A DNA stretch of 9,795 nt from an uncultured Lachnospiraceae bacterium (GTDB lineage: Bacteria > Bacillota_A > Clostridia > Lachnospirales > Lachnospiraceae). The notes beneath the pieces are model-generated. The model searched no databases. It was not told the DNA's origin and saw only the letters and a list, made by a program, of their open reading frames with translations. A program made the position numbers and the translations under genes. This document shows positions 1 to 4,461 of the stretch, piece by piece. The stretch lies in NCBI GenBank assembly GCA_947175285.1, contig CAMWMM010000146.1:1-9795 (forward strand), given 5' to 3'. Position 1 is the stretch's first letter. Each line of letters opens with the position of its first letter.

Positions 1-34
1 ATTATACCATATATCCCCATTACTAATGCACAAG

Positions 35-478
35 TTATTTATCGCCAGTTCCTAAATCCTCCAATTCTTTCCATGCAGCTTCTTTATTTAACTCAGGGGA
101 GTCCTGCTCCTTATACCTCAGGCATTTCATCAGACTACTGTCCATATCGCCGCTATACTCAATATAGCCAATGAATCCATTTTCGCCCTTGCTATGTCCA
201 ATATAATATTCCTCAAACAGCTTCCGGCAGATCTGTGTTTTTCCAATCCCGCCCATGCCGCTTACCAAAACGGAGTTACGCCCCTCCTCTATCCTCTGTC
301 GCAAGTCCTGCAGTTCTGTCTCTCGACCTGTAAAATAAGACACTGGTTTTATATTTGTATTGTGTGTAACAATAAACTCACGCTTCGAATCCTGATACTG
401 GGTAATATACAAATCTCTACCTGCATACGAACCATTAAATACACAATTCTTATTTTTGTTCACTACTTCCGGCCCCAT
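35..478 (-). pseudogene. Truncated NB-ARC (STAND) ATPase, module A sensor
   Basis: This is the N-terminal 147 residues of an NLR-like ATPase. Visible in order are a short Gly/Asn motif (NGSYAGRDL, residues 15-23), a linker ending in YFTGRETEL (48-56), and a Walker A loop GMGGIGKT (74-81). The frame stops right after WKELEDLGTGDK, just where the paralogue at 6091-7736 continues into Walker B (LLLFVD). Walker B, the sensor motif, the winged helix and the TPRs are therefore missing, and the sequence below position 38 no longer resembles the paralogue in any frame I read. The start ATG at 478 has a GGGAGGG ribosome site and lies 29 bases inside the upstream gene, so the two were translated together. 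The family (NB-ARC, bacterial NLRs) senses invaders by oligomerising on ATP. As it stands this copy should be inactive, unless the fragment acts as a decoy. Confidence 0.8.
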
Positions 479-683
479 TTAAATCCCTCCCCGCAAATGA
501 GCCATTATATGTATTTCCTTTGCCCTTATTAATAACCTTAGAATAATCATCCACATTGCCACTGTTGATGGTCTGATTAATTCTAATCGTTTGTGCAATC
601 TTGACCACCTTACCTGCAGTAAATAAAGATACCGGTAATCCCGCTATTGAGCACGCCCCACAAATAATATTAAATATTTCCAT
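450..683 (-). CDS. Small membrane protein with C-terminal homotypic motif, candidate module A effector
   Basis: This 77-residue protein has no named family that I recognise. Residues about 3-24 are hydrophobic (FNIICGACSIAGLPVSLF) and probably form one membrane segment. A polar Asn-rich stretch (35-59) follows, then NTYNGSFAGRDL (57-68). The last motif almost repeats NGSYAGRDL at the start of the NB-ARC protein encoded next. A small membrane peptide joined by a short shared motif to a neighbouring NLR is the layout of known bacterial amyloid-signalling pairs, in which the effector damages the membrane. That role is inferred here. The ATG at 683 follows AAAGGGGG at good spacing, and the gene overlaps the next one by 29 bases, so this is one operon. 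Confidence 0.7.
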   Translation of the reverse strand: MEIFNIICGACSIAGLPVSLFTAGKVVKIAQTIRINQTINSGNVDDYSKVINKGKGNTYNGSFAGRDLNGAGSSEQK

Positions 684-724
684 CGTAATCCCCCTTTATC
701 TTTTATCAGCTTTCATCTATGTTC

Positions 725-753
725 ATTATAGTAATACTTACGACTAGAAACAA
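725..753 (-). promoter_or_regulatory. Predicted promoter of module A
   Basis: Read on the minus strand, a perfect -10 box TATAAT (725-730) lies 17 bases from TTGTTT (748-753), which keeps the TTG of the -35 box. It sits about 42 bases before the start of the small membrane protein. It is assigned by eye. Confidence 0.55.
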
Positions 754-760
754 CTTATTC

Positions 761-907
761 TTACCAAAACTTTCCAAAAACTGCTGCCAGACACCGCCTT
801 TCTATAGCTCCTAATTTGCCCTCTACGGCCTCTTTTTCCCTCCCAACATAAAATATCGTTTCTGCTCCTAAATTGTAAAATGGTGCCCCTGCGTGTGCCA
901 CAGACAT
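761..907 (-). CDS. Possible 48-residue hypothetical protein
   Basis: A minus-strand frame of 48 codons runs from ATG at 907 to TAA at 761. It has a balanced composition (for example FYNLGAETIFYVGREKEAVE followed by GKLGAIERRCLAAVFGKFW), which reads more like a real protein than like random AT-rich sequence. There is no clear ribosome binding site, and an in-frame stop lies two codons before the ATG, so it could also be the tail of a decayed gene. I do not recognise the family. It lies just upstream of the promoter of module A and is transcribed in the same direction. Confidence 0.3.
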   Translation of the reverse strand: MSVAHAGAPFYNLGAETIFYVGREKEAVEGKLGAIERRCLAAVFGKFW

Positions 908-1053
908 ACTTCATGCAATGTTCTTCACATGGCAGCAGATTCTCCTCAATTGGACAAAATCATAATAGATGACCATCTATCAGAATGTTTTCCGTTTTCG
1001 GTTTTTAACCTTAACTGTATAGCAGATCAGAGTTTCAAGCAGTAATAGCGTTC

Positions 1054-1089
1054 TTTCTCTAACTCTTTTTCTTACTCTATCTCTTATTC
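1054..1089. repeat. Imperfect 12-bp pyrimidine tandem repeat, three units
   Basis: Three units follow one another without gaps: TTTCTCTAACTC, TTTTTCTTACTC and TATCTCTTATTC. The plus strand is almost pure pyrimidine here. The array directly abuts the GTTACA iterons, as easily melted tracts beside iterons do in many replication origins. Confidence 0.5.
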
Positions 1090-1092
1090 TTA

Positions 1093-1136
1093 GTTACACA
1101 GCGTTACACTCTGTTACATCAGTGTTACAATGTAAC
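1093..1136. repeat. Phased GTTACA iterons with an inverted copy
   Basis: GTTACA begins at 1093, 1103, 1113 and 1124, so the copies are 10-11 bases apart and on the same face of the helix. An inverted copy TGTAAC follows at 1131, making GTTACA-A-TGTAAC (1124-1136). The outer arms AGCGTTACA (1100-1108) and TGTAACGCT (1131-1139) are also perfect inverted repeats. Such phasing is typical of sites bound by several copies of one protein, such as a replication initiator or repressor. Confidence 0.65.
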
Positions 1137-1139
1137 GCT

Positions 1140-1161
1140 TTGGCAGCAGGATATACTATAA
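1140..1161. repeat. 22-base repeat, copy 1 (other copy 8467-8488)
   Basis: An identical 22-base stretch, beginning TTGGCAGCAGGATATACTAT, occurs here and at 8467-8488, more than 7 kb away. A diverged version (GGCAGCAGGCATATTATAAT) lies at 2843-2862. Each contains the GGCAGCAG octamer followed by an AT-rich, -10-like block. Confidence 0.8.
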
Positions 1162-1214
1162 TTTCTTTCTTTAACTGCCTTTTTCTATTATCAGATAGGT
1201 TCGTGCGTTTTGGA

Positions 1215-1258
1215 AATGACACGCAAGTGTCATTATACATATCATCTGAAAGATGATA
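1215..1258. repeat. Two adjacent perfect hairpins
   Basis: AATGACAC (1215-1222) pairs with GTGTCATT (1227-1234) around a GCAA loop, a GNRA-type tetraloop if transcribed. Five bases on, TATCATCT (1240-1247) pairs with AGATGATA (1251-1258) around GAA. Neither is followed by a T run, so they do not look like terminators. Confidence 0.6.
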
Positions 1259-1355
1259 CTCTATATTAATCTTATCTATACTATCCTTACCTATACTAAC
1301 CTGTGTATACATTTTGTTTACAGTCTGTATACGGGAAACATCTATTTTCGCGCGC

Positions 1356-1379
1356 AAATCTACATCTATCTGTAGATTT
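1356..1379. repeat. Perfect 9-bp inverted repeat
   Basis: AAATCTACA (1356-1364) and TGTAGATTT (1371-1379) form a perfect stem with a six-base loop. It is AT-rich and followed on the plus strand by TTCTACAT, so it would be a weak terminator at best. It lies between the hairpins at 1215-1258 and the XRE control region. Confidence 0.5.
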
Positions 1380-1431
1380 TCTACATAATTATCTAAACTT
1401 GATAATATTCCCTTTGCGCTATTTTTATAAT

Positions 1432-1510
1432 GTTTACGTTATATTTATCATGTATACAAGAAATATGTCTAATGATAATATGGCGTATACGTTATAAATA
1501 TTGTGTACAC
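1432..1510. promoter_or_regulatory. Duplicated operator-like block before the XRE gene
   Basis: Two 26-base blocks (1432-1457 and 1485-1510), 53 bases apart and so about five helical turns, agree at 20 of 26 positions. Both read GT.TACGTTATA, then TAT, then TGTA.AC, so each carries GTNTAC-like half sites at both ends. The second ends in the palindrome GTGTACAC (1503-1510), which overlaps the -35 box of the XRE promoter. More TGTATAC copies occur at 1304-1310 and 1326-1332. Autoregulation by the XRE protein is the natural guess. Confidence 0.6.
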
Positions 1511-1529
1511 GCTACATTTATGTTATTAT
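1501..1529 (+). promoter_or_regulatory. Predicted promoter of the XRE regulator
   Basis: TTGTGT (1501-1506) and TATTAT (1524-1529) are 17 bases apart. AAAGGAG (1541-1547) follows at the right distance from the ATG at 1556. The -35 box overlaps the palindrome GTGTACAC, so a bound repressor would block it. Confidence 0.5.
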
Positions 1530-1555
1530 CAGTAAAAACAGAAAGGAGTTACTAC

Positions 1556-1939
1556 ATGGCTATAACTTATAGAAAATTATTCCATCTCCTCATTGATAGA
1601 AATATCAAAAAAGGAGAATTACAGGAAAGGGCAGGTATTACAGCTTCTATTATGGCAAGATTAGCAAAAGATGAAACTGTCAGGACTGACACACTTGGAA
1701 AAATATATGACGCCCTCAACTGTCAGCCCGGGGATATAATGGAAAATGTCCCAACAATGTCTAATCCTTCCGTGTCTGCTGCCATCAGCACAGAGGAACC
1801 AATACACGCTCCAGAACAAACCACTGCTGCCGTAAAGAATACCATGCAGACGGAACCTTCCCGGATACTACCATATAGCCTGCTGCTTTTAATTCCTTAT
1901 GCAGCTCCTTTACAAGCCCTGCTGCCTCCTCCCCGCTGA
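1556..1939 (+). CDS. XRE (Cro/CI-type) HTH transcriptional regulator with odd C-terminal tail
   Basis: Residues 1-66 form a Cro/CI-type helix-turn-helix domain of the short kind common in Clostridia (YRKLFHLLIDRNIKKGELQE, then AGITASIMARLAKDETVRTD and LGKIYDALNCQPGDIMENVP). Such proteins normally end soon after the DIME motif, at about 65-75 residues. Here the frame goes on for about 60 more, and the last 50 codons lie opposite the minus-strand HTH gene 1785-2003; the final part (SLLLLIPYAAPLQALLPPPR) reads like antisense of that gene. The tail probably arose from a deletion that joined two convergent genes. The start is fixed by AAAGGAG 8 bases before the ATG. It likely represses its own promoter, given the duplicated palindromic block upstream. 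Confidence 0.85.
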   Translation: MAITYRKLFHLLIDRNIKKGELQERAGITASIMARLAKDETVRTDTLGKIYDALNCQPGDIMENVPTMSNPSVSAAISTEEPIHAPEQTTAAVKNTMQTEPSRILPYSLLLLIPYAAPLQALLPPPR

Positions 1940-2003
1940 TGGAGAGATCTGCTGCAATATCCCCTGCCGAGAAAAAATACTTATGCTCTGCTACTGTGCT
2001 CAT
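1785..2003 (-). CDS. Small HTH DNA-binding protein of mobile-element type
   Basis: This 72-residue protein starts with KYFFSAGDIAADLSISGEEA and continues with AAGLVKELHKELKAAGY and VVSGKVP (48-51). This is the pattern of small HTH proteins in clostridial integrative elements, in which a FISAKDVA-like opening precedes the recognition helix. In the relatives I recall, GKVP is followed by an aromatic/charged ending (about YFEEKFYG); here it runs into SAWYSLRQQWFVLERVLVPLC, so the end is probably replaced. The ATG at 2003 follows GAGGAAAGGG closely. It is the last gene of the minus-strand run from 3491 and overlaps the 3' end of the XRE gene by 155 bases, tail to tail. It is likely a regulator or excisionase-like protein; I cannot tell which. 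Confidence 0.7.
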   Translation of the reverse strand: MSTVAEHKYFFSAGDIAADLSISGEEAAGLVKELHKELKAAGYMVVSGKVPSAWYSLRQQWFVLERVLVPLC

Positions 2004-2024
2004 CCCTTTCCTCTGGTCCTTGTA

Positions 2025-2201
2025 TCAGCATATCGAGCTTCTTAGCCCTATATATTCCCTCAATATCTCTAACGAGTTACCGATATGTTCTATCTTTGTG
2101 CCATTGTATGCACCCCTCATCAGCGCTTCGATTATTCCTTCTATGCTCACAATATTAGCTCGTATGGCTGAAAGCTCCTTCACCAGGGTACTATCCATCA
2201 T
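2025..2201 (-). CDS. Hypothetical 58-residue protein
   Basis: This small, probably helical protein (MMDSTLVKELSAIRANIVSI, then EGIIEALMRGAYNGTKIEHI and GNSLEILREYIGLRSSIC) has no signal peptide, membrane segment or family that I recognise. A longer frame starts at 2231, but the ATG at 2201 overlaps the TGA of the decayed gene before it as ATGA, the usual sign of coupled translation. I prefer that start. It lies 21 bases before the HTH gene in the same direction. With its upstream partner full of stops, coupled translation may now be weak. Confidence 0.55.
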   Translation of the reverse strand: MMDSTLVKELSAIRANIVSIEGIIEALMRGAYNGTKIEHIGNSLEILREYIGLRSSIC

Positions 2202-2508
2202 CTGATACCTTTGTTCATCCCCTCTATGCATAACCGCATGGCAACGTGAAACCCTATCCTGAATTTTGTCTCCTCCCTCTCATTTCCAAAATCTTGTGCC
2301 CGGTCCTCTACATCATTCCTCATTTTCATAGGCGCGTCCCCTGTCATGCTTCCCAGTGTTTCCATGAAAGCATTCTACGCCTCTCGTTCTCCCTTTGACT
2401 GGTCGTTTTCAGCATTTAGTAGATTGAACAGATTCGACTTATATATTCACCTAATCAGGTCGCTCTTTGCCTCCGCAGCACGCTTTTTAACGCCTCTGTA
2501 TACTCCAT
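2198..2508 (-). pseudogene. Decayed small gene of the mobile-element operon
   Basis: An ATG at 2508 with GGAGG upstream opens MEYTEALK, then the frame shifts; the reading resumes as AAEAKSDLIR and is broken by TGA and later by TAG, each one base from a sense codon. The rest reads well: NAFMETLGSMTGDAPMKMRN, DVEDRAQDFGNEREETKFRI, GFHVAMRLCIEGMNKGIR, ending in TGA at 2198. That shows a once intact protein of about 100 residues with one frameshift and two nonsense changes. I believe similar small proteins occur in Lachnospiraceae elements but cannot name a function. The stop overlaps the next start as ATGA, so both were coupled in the intact element. Confidence 0.7.
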
Positions 2509-2527
2509 CTTATATTATTCCTCCATT

Positions 2528-2815
2528 CTATGACTCATTTATTGATTCTTCTATAACCCCAAATAACAATGACACTTCATTGGTGCGTGCCTGTCTGCCG
2601 GATGAGATCATATCCCTTGCGGCCTCTATGTATCCGATCACATATGACAATACGCCCCTCTGTCTCATTTCATCAAGTGATGCAAACTTATCATCCGCGG
2701 TCTGGAATCTCCGTCGCTGCTTTTCAGCCTGCTTCTTTCTCCTGCTGCCATAGTCATTCATGCTCACGACTTTGGCAGCAGTGCTGTTTGATACGACTGT
2801 TTCTTCGATCTGCAA
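2528..2815 (-). CDS. Hypothetical 95-residue basic protein, TTG start
   Basis: This protein has a very basic stretch (YGSRRKKQAEKQRRRFQTAD) followed by a helical part (DEMRQRGVLSYVIGYIEAAR) and the ending LLFGVIEESINES. I do not recognise the family. The frame is open to an ATG further upstream, but that has no ribosome site, whereas AGAGG (2824-2828) lies 8 bases before a TTG at 2815, which I take as the start. It stands between the 39-residue protein and the decayed gene and ends 19 bases before the latter's start, in one operon. The basic patch could bind nucleic acid, which is a guess. The gene holds two inverted GGCAGCAG octamers (2742 and 2774) that could form a 9-bp hairpin. Confidence 0.6.
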   Translation of the reverse strand: MQIEETVVSNSTAAKVVSMNDYGSRRKKQAEKQRRRFQTADDKFASLDEMRQRGVLSYVIGYIEAARDMISSGRQARTNEVSLLFGVIEESINES

Positions 2816-2902
2816 TTTTTTTACCTCTTTTCTTTGACAATGGGCAGCAGGCATATTATAATACCTGCATACCTTTCAATTTGCTTGGTTGACGGGTTAC
2901 CT

Positions 2903-2935
2903 GCTCCTGTTGGTATTTGCGGTACTAACAGGAGC
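2903..2935. terminator. 13-bp hairpin at the end of the 39-residue gene
   Basis: GCTCCTGTTGGTA (2903-2915) pairs with TACTAACAGGAGC (2923-2935) with one G-T pair and a seven-base loop. On the plus strand it is followed by GCTTTTCTT, a weak T run; on the minus strand no T run follows. It overlaps the stop codon of the minus-strand 39-residue gene. It could be a weak terminator or an RNA processing or stability hairpin within the operon. Confidence 0.4.
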
Positions 2936-3044
2936 GCTTTTCTTCGACAAATCCTGTAATGGCTCCGTTCTCAATGACTGCTGCCAGGTTCTCGTTCTCC
3001 CGTTTTTTGATGCAGTCCTCAATTGTCAAATAACTGTAATCCAT
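2925..3044 (-). CDS. Hypothetical 39-residue protein
   Basis: This frame (MDYSYLTIEDCIKKRENENL, then AAVIENGAITGFVEEKRSC) has a strong ribosome site, AGGGGG, 7 bases before the ATG, and lies 15 bases after the HIRAN gene in the same direction. I do not recognise a named family, but the composition and the ribosome site make it a credible small gene. Its stop lies inside the 13-bp hairpin at 2903-2935. No membrane segment or signal peptide is seen. Confidence 0.55.
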   Translation of the reverse strand: MDYSYLTIEDCIKKRENENLAAVIENGAITGFVEEKRSC

Positions 3045-3059
3045 CTGAATCCCCCTTTT

Positions 3060-3491
3060 TCATATTGTGATGTTTATCAGGGCTCCGAGCGTCTCTTTAT
3101 AACTGTAGCCACCGATCACTTCCGTATCTACCTGCAGTGCAATCCCTTTGTCTATTATGCCTGCCAGACTTTGCGCCAAGCCTTTTGGCAGATATCCGAT
3201 GTGCGCATATCCTACGCCCTTTATTCCAACTACTACAGCCACCGCGTATTTATCGAATGTGTTTGCCTTGTCCCTTTTCAGGTATGTGGTGAGCTCTTCC
3301 GGCTTTCTTCCTGCTATGAACTGCAATAAACCCTGTCTGTTACCTAATGTCACGCCCTGCGCTTTTATTGTCATAACTTCTTTAACTCTTGTCCAAGCTG
3401 TTTTGAATGCCTTTGAAAGTGTGTAGCCGAGCTTGTGTAACCGGTTTGCCATTTTTGCTACTGTTCTCCGGATTGTGCTTATATCCTTCAT
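3060..3491 (-). CDS. Stand-alone HIRAN-domain protein
   Basis: The protein is 143 residues long. After a basic, helical N-terminus (1-40), residues about 44-143 match the HIRAN domain: GVTLGNRQGLL (46-56), LKRDKANTFDKYAVAVVV (71-88), IGYLPKGLAQSLAGIIDKG (98-116) and a final strand region. HIRAN domains are known from Rad5/HLTF, where they bind 3' ends of single-stranded DNA, and occur alone in bacterial mobile elements. A role at DNA ends or stalled forks in this element is inferred. The ATG at 3491 follows AAAGGAG. It is the first gene of the minus-strand run and faces the operator region at 3561-3654. Confidence 0.8.
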   Translation of the reverse strand: MKDISTIRRTVAKMANRLHKLGYTLSKAFKTAWTRVKEVMTIKAQGVTLGNRQGLLQFIAGRKPEELTTYLKRDKANTFDKYAVAVVVGIKGVGYAHIGYLPKGLAQSLAGIIDKGIALQVDTEVIGGYSYKETLGALINITI

Positions 3492-3560
3492 ATGATTTGC
3501 TCCTTTCCTTTTCCGATACTCCGTCTGTTTTCGCTTGTCCTATTTTGTTGTTTTGTTTTT

Positions 3561-3635
3561 ACTATGTACCTAGTAAATAGTAATATTGCATAGACTATGC
3601 ACCTAGTTTTTGTTTAATATTACTATGTGCATAGT
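3561..3635. promoter_or_regulatory. Three ACTATG..C.TAGT operators in a divergent promoter region
   Basis: ACTATGTACCTAGT (3561-3574), ACTATGCACCTAGT (3594-3607) and ACTATGTGCATAGT (3622-3635) are near-palindromic 14-mers of one family, with starts 33 and 28 bases apart. A further half site gives GCATAG-A-CTATGC at 3588-3600. They lie between the HIRAN operon (minus) and the ribbon-helix-helix operon (plus). This is the layout of a repressor switch; the XRE, HTH and ribbon-helix-helix proteins of this window are the candidate binders. Confidence 0.75.
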
Positions 3636-3641
3636 TATCAA
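3614..3641 (-). promoter_or_regulatory. Predicted promoter of the HIRAN operon
   Basis: On the minus strand TTGATA (3636-3641) and TATTAA (3614-3619) are 16 bases apart. The third operator (3622-3635) fills the spacer, so binding there would block RNA polymerase. Confidence 0.45.
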
Positions 3642-3645
3642 ATTA

Positions 3646-3654
3646 TGATATACT
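3646..3654 (+). promoter_or_regulatory. Predicted extended -10 promoter of the plus-strand operon
   Basis: TGATATACT is an extended -10 element (TG, one base, TATACT). The third operator ends 10 bases before it and covers the place of the -35 box, so one site could control both directions. Confidence 0.5.
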
Positions 3655-3724
3655 TTCATGTAAGGTGGAAATGATATTCCTAAAATATAGTGCCCAATTA
3701 GCGCAAATGAAAGGAAGTGAGTGA

Positions 3725-3925
3725 ATGCCAACAAATGAAACTAAAAAACAATATGATATGCAATATGCCAAAGATAAGTTAAAACGTATTCCTCTAAATG
3801 TCCAAAAGGAAAAATATGAGGAAATCAAGGCTGCTGCCAAGTCAGTAGGTGAACCAATCAATGGCTACATCAAAAAGGCCATTGATGAACGCATAGAACG
3901 GGATGCTGGTGGTTCCAAAGAATAA
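3725..3925 (+). CDS. Arc-like ribbon-helix-helix protein
   Basis: This is a 66-residue basic protein. After a polar start, residues 19-27 (KLKRIPLNV) should form the DNA-binding strand, followed by helix KEKYEEIKAAAKSVGE and helix PINGYIKKAIDERIERDAG. This is the ribbon-helix-helix pattern of Arc-like proteins that are frequent in clostridial plasmids and integrative elements. It probably acts as a dimeric repressor, perhaps at the operators upstream or for the toxin-antitoxin genes next to it; this is inferred. The start is fixed by GAAAGGAAGTG (3709-3719). It is the first gene of the plus-strand run. Confidence 0.75.
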   Translation: MPTNETKKQYDMQYAKDKLKRIPLNVQKEKYEEIKAAAKSVGEPINGYIKKAIDERIERDAGGSKE

Positions 3926-3930
3926 ACTAA

Positions 3931-3959
3931 ACCGCATACAATAACCACGAAAGGAAGTG
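3931..3959 (+). repeat. Shared gene leader, copy 1 (other copy 5359-5386)
   Basis: The bases directly before the antitoxin gene (ACCGCATACAATAACCACG, then AAAGGAAGTG) recur almost unchanged before the Uma2 gene (5359-5386), with two substitutions and one missing base. The common part ends in the ribosome site GAAAGGAAGTG, which is also found at 3709-3719. Confidence 0.7.
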
Positions 3960-3965
3960 TTCACC

Positions 3966-4175
3966 ATGAGTTATAAGGAACTCGCCAAAAATCTCATAGA
4001 CCAGATACCAGACAGCAAAATGTACTATATCGTCGCCTATCTGCAGGGGGCAGCAGTCCCGGAGGAAATGCCAAATGCTGAAACCATAGCCTCAATAAAG
4101 GAACTGGAAAGCGGTGGTGGTACCTTATTCACCGGCAGCACAGAAGAGCTGTTTGCTGAACTAATGGAGGGATAG
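3966..4175 (+). CDS. Antitoxin partner of the YafQ-like toxin
   Basis: This is a 69-residue acidic protein. The N-terminal helix region (SYKELAKNLIDQIPDSKMYY) and IVAYLQGAA look like the small antitoxins that open with a segment on oligomer formation, and the C-terminus (IKELESGGG, then FTGSTEELFAELMEG) has the acidic helix that usually wraps the toxin. I place the start at ATG 3966, 6 bases after AAGGAAGTG, and not at the GTG at 3957, which overlaps the ribosome site. The toxin gene begins two bases after the stop. The antitoxin should neutralise the toxin and, in this family, may repress the operon. It lacks a clear DNA-binding domain that I can point to; the ribbon-helix-helix protein upstream may supply that. 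Confidence 0.75.
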   Translation: MSYKELAKNLIDQIPDSKMYYIVAYLQGAAVPEEMPNAETIASIKELESGGGTLFTGSTEELFAELMEG

Positions 4176-4177
4176 CC

Positions 4178-4450
4178 ATGCTCAATGTACGGTATTCCAC
4201 CAAATTCAAAAAGGATTTCAAGACCTGTGTCAAACGTGATTATAAAATGACACTATTGCAGCAGGCCATTGATACCCTCCGCATTCCTGCACCATTACCG
4301 GCAAAGAACAAAGACCATAATCTAAGCGGCAATTACTCTGGATATAGAGAATGCCACATAGAGCCAGACTGGCTGCTCATATACAAGCAGACCGACAATG
4401 AACTAAAGCTTGACCGAACCGGCACCCATGCCGATTTGTTCGGAATGTAA
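4178..4450 (+). CDS. YafQ-family mRNA interferase toxin
   Basis: The 90-residue product shows the YafQ/RelE fold signature: DHNLSGNYSGYRECHIEPDW (46-65), LLIYKQ, and RTGTHADLF (80-88). YafQ cuts mRNA on the ribosome; residues that match its active site are His47, His60, Asp64, Trp65, Arg80, His84 and Phe88, so the toxin looks functional. The stretch before RTGTH (ELKLD) is one or two residues shorter than in many relatives. A GGAGG at the end of the antitoxin gene serves as its ribosome site, with two bases between stop and start, the usual coupling of antitoxin first and toxin second. The module may stabilise the element it sits in. Confidence 0.9.
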   Translation: MLNVRYSTKFKKDFKTCVKRDYKMTLLQQAIDTLRIPAPLPAKNKDHNLSGNYSGYRECHIEPDWLLIYKQTDNELKLDRTGTHADLFGM

Positions 4451-4461
4451 ACAAAAAAAGC

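Larger units (their letters stand above)
1094..1357 (-). pseudogene. Open frame without a usable start, possible gene fragment
   Basis: The minus-strand frame is open for about 115 codons (from roughly 1440), but there is no ATG or ribosome site at its head; the first possible starts are TTG near 1357 and an internal ATG. The product is polar and charged (part reads YTQVSIGKDSIDKINIE), which reminds me of the variable linkers of DnaD-like replication proteins, but that is a weak resemblance. The frame overlaps the iterons and two hairpins, so it may simply be a chance opening across an origin-like region. Confidence 0.2.
684..1555. other. Long stretch without a firm gene, rich in repeats and inverted repeats
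   Basis: Between module A and the XRE gene I see no well-supported coding sequence. It holds the module A promoter (725-753), a doubtful small frame (761-907), three copies of the GGCAGCAG octamer (781, 931, 1142), a 12-bp tandem repeat (1054-1089), GTTACA iterons (1093-1136), perfect hairpins (1215-1234, 1240-1258, 1356-1379) and a duplicated block before the XRE promoter (1432-1510). From 908 to 1047 I see nothing but one octamer. The density of repeats fits an origin or a control region better than a gene. Confidence 0.6.

Noticed and set aside
194..532. Plus-strand open frame of 112 codons
   Set aside because: It is antisense to the NB-ARC fragment with Walker A; no ribosome site is seen.
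1093..1136. CRISPR-like repeats
   Set aside because: The units are six bases long with four- or five-base gaps, so they are iterons and not repeats with spacers.
2346..2753. Plus-strand open frame of 135 codons
   Set aside because: It lies opposite the minus-strand operon genes, has no ribosome site, and its product is rich in Ser, Phe and Cys as antisense frames often are.
2889..3329. Plus-strand open frame of 146 codons
   Set aside because: It is antisense to the 39-residue and HIRAN genes, which have family matches or good ribosome sites.
3671..3724. 17-codon frame ending directly before the ribbon-helix-helix start, a possible leader peptide
   Set aside because: AAGGTGG lies only about two bases before its ATG, too close for good translation, and its composition carries no attenuation signal such as repeated codons.
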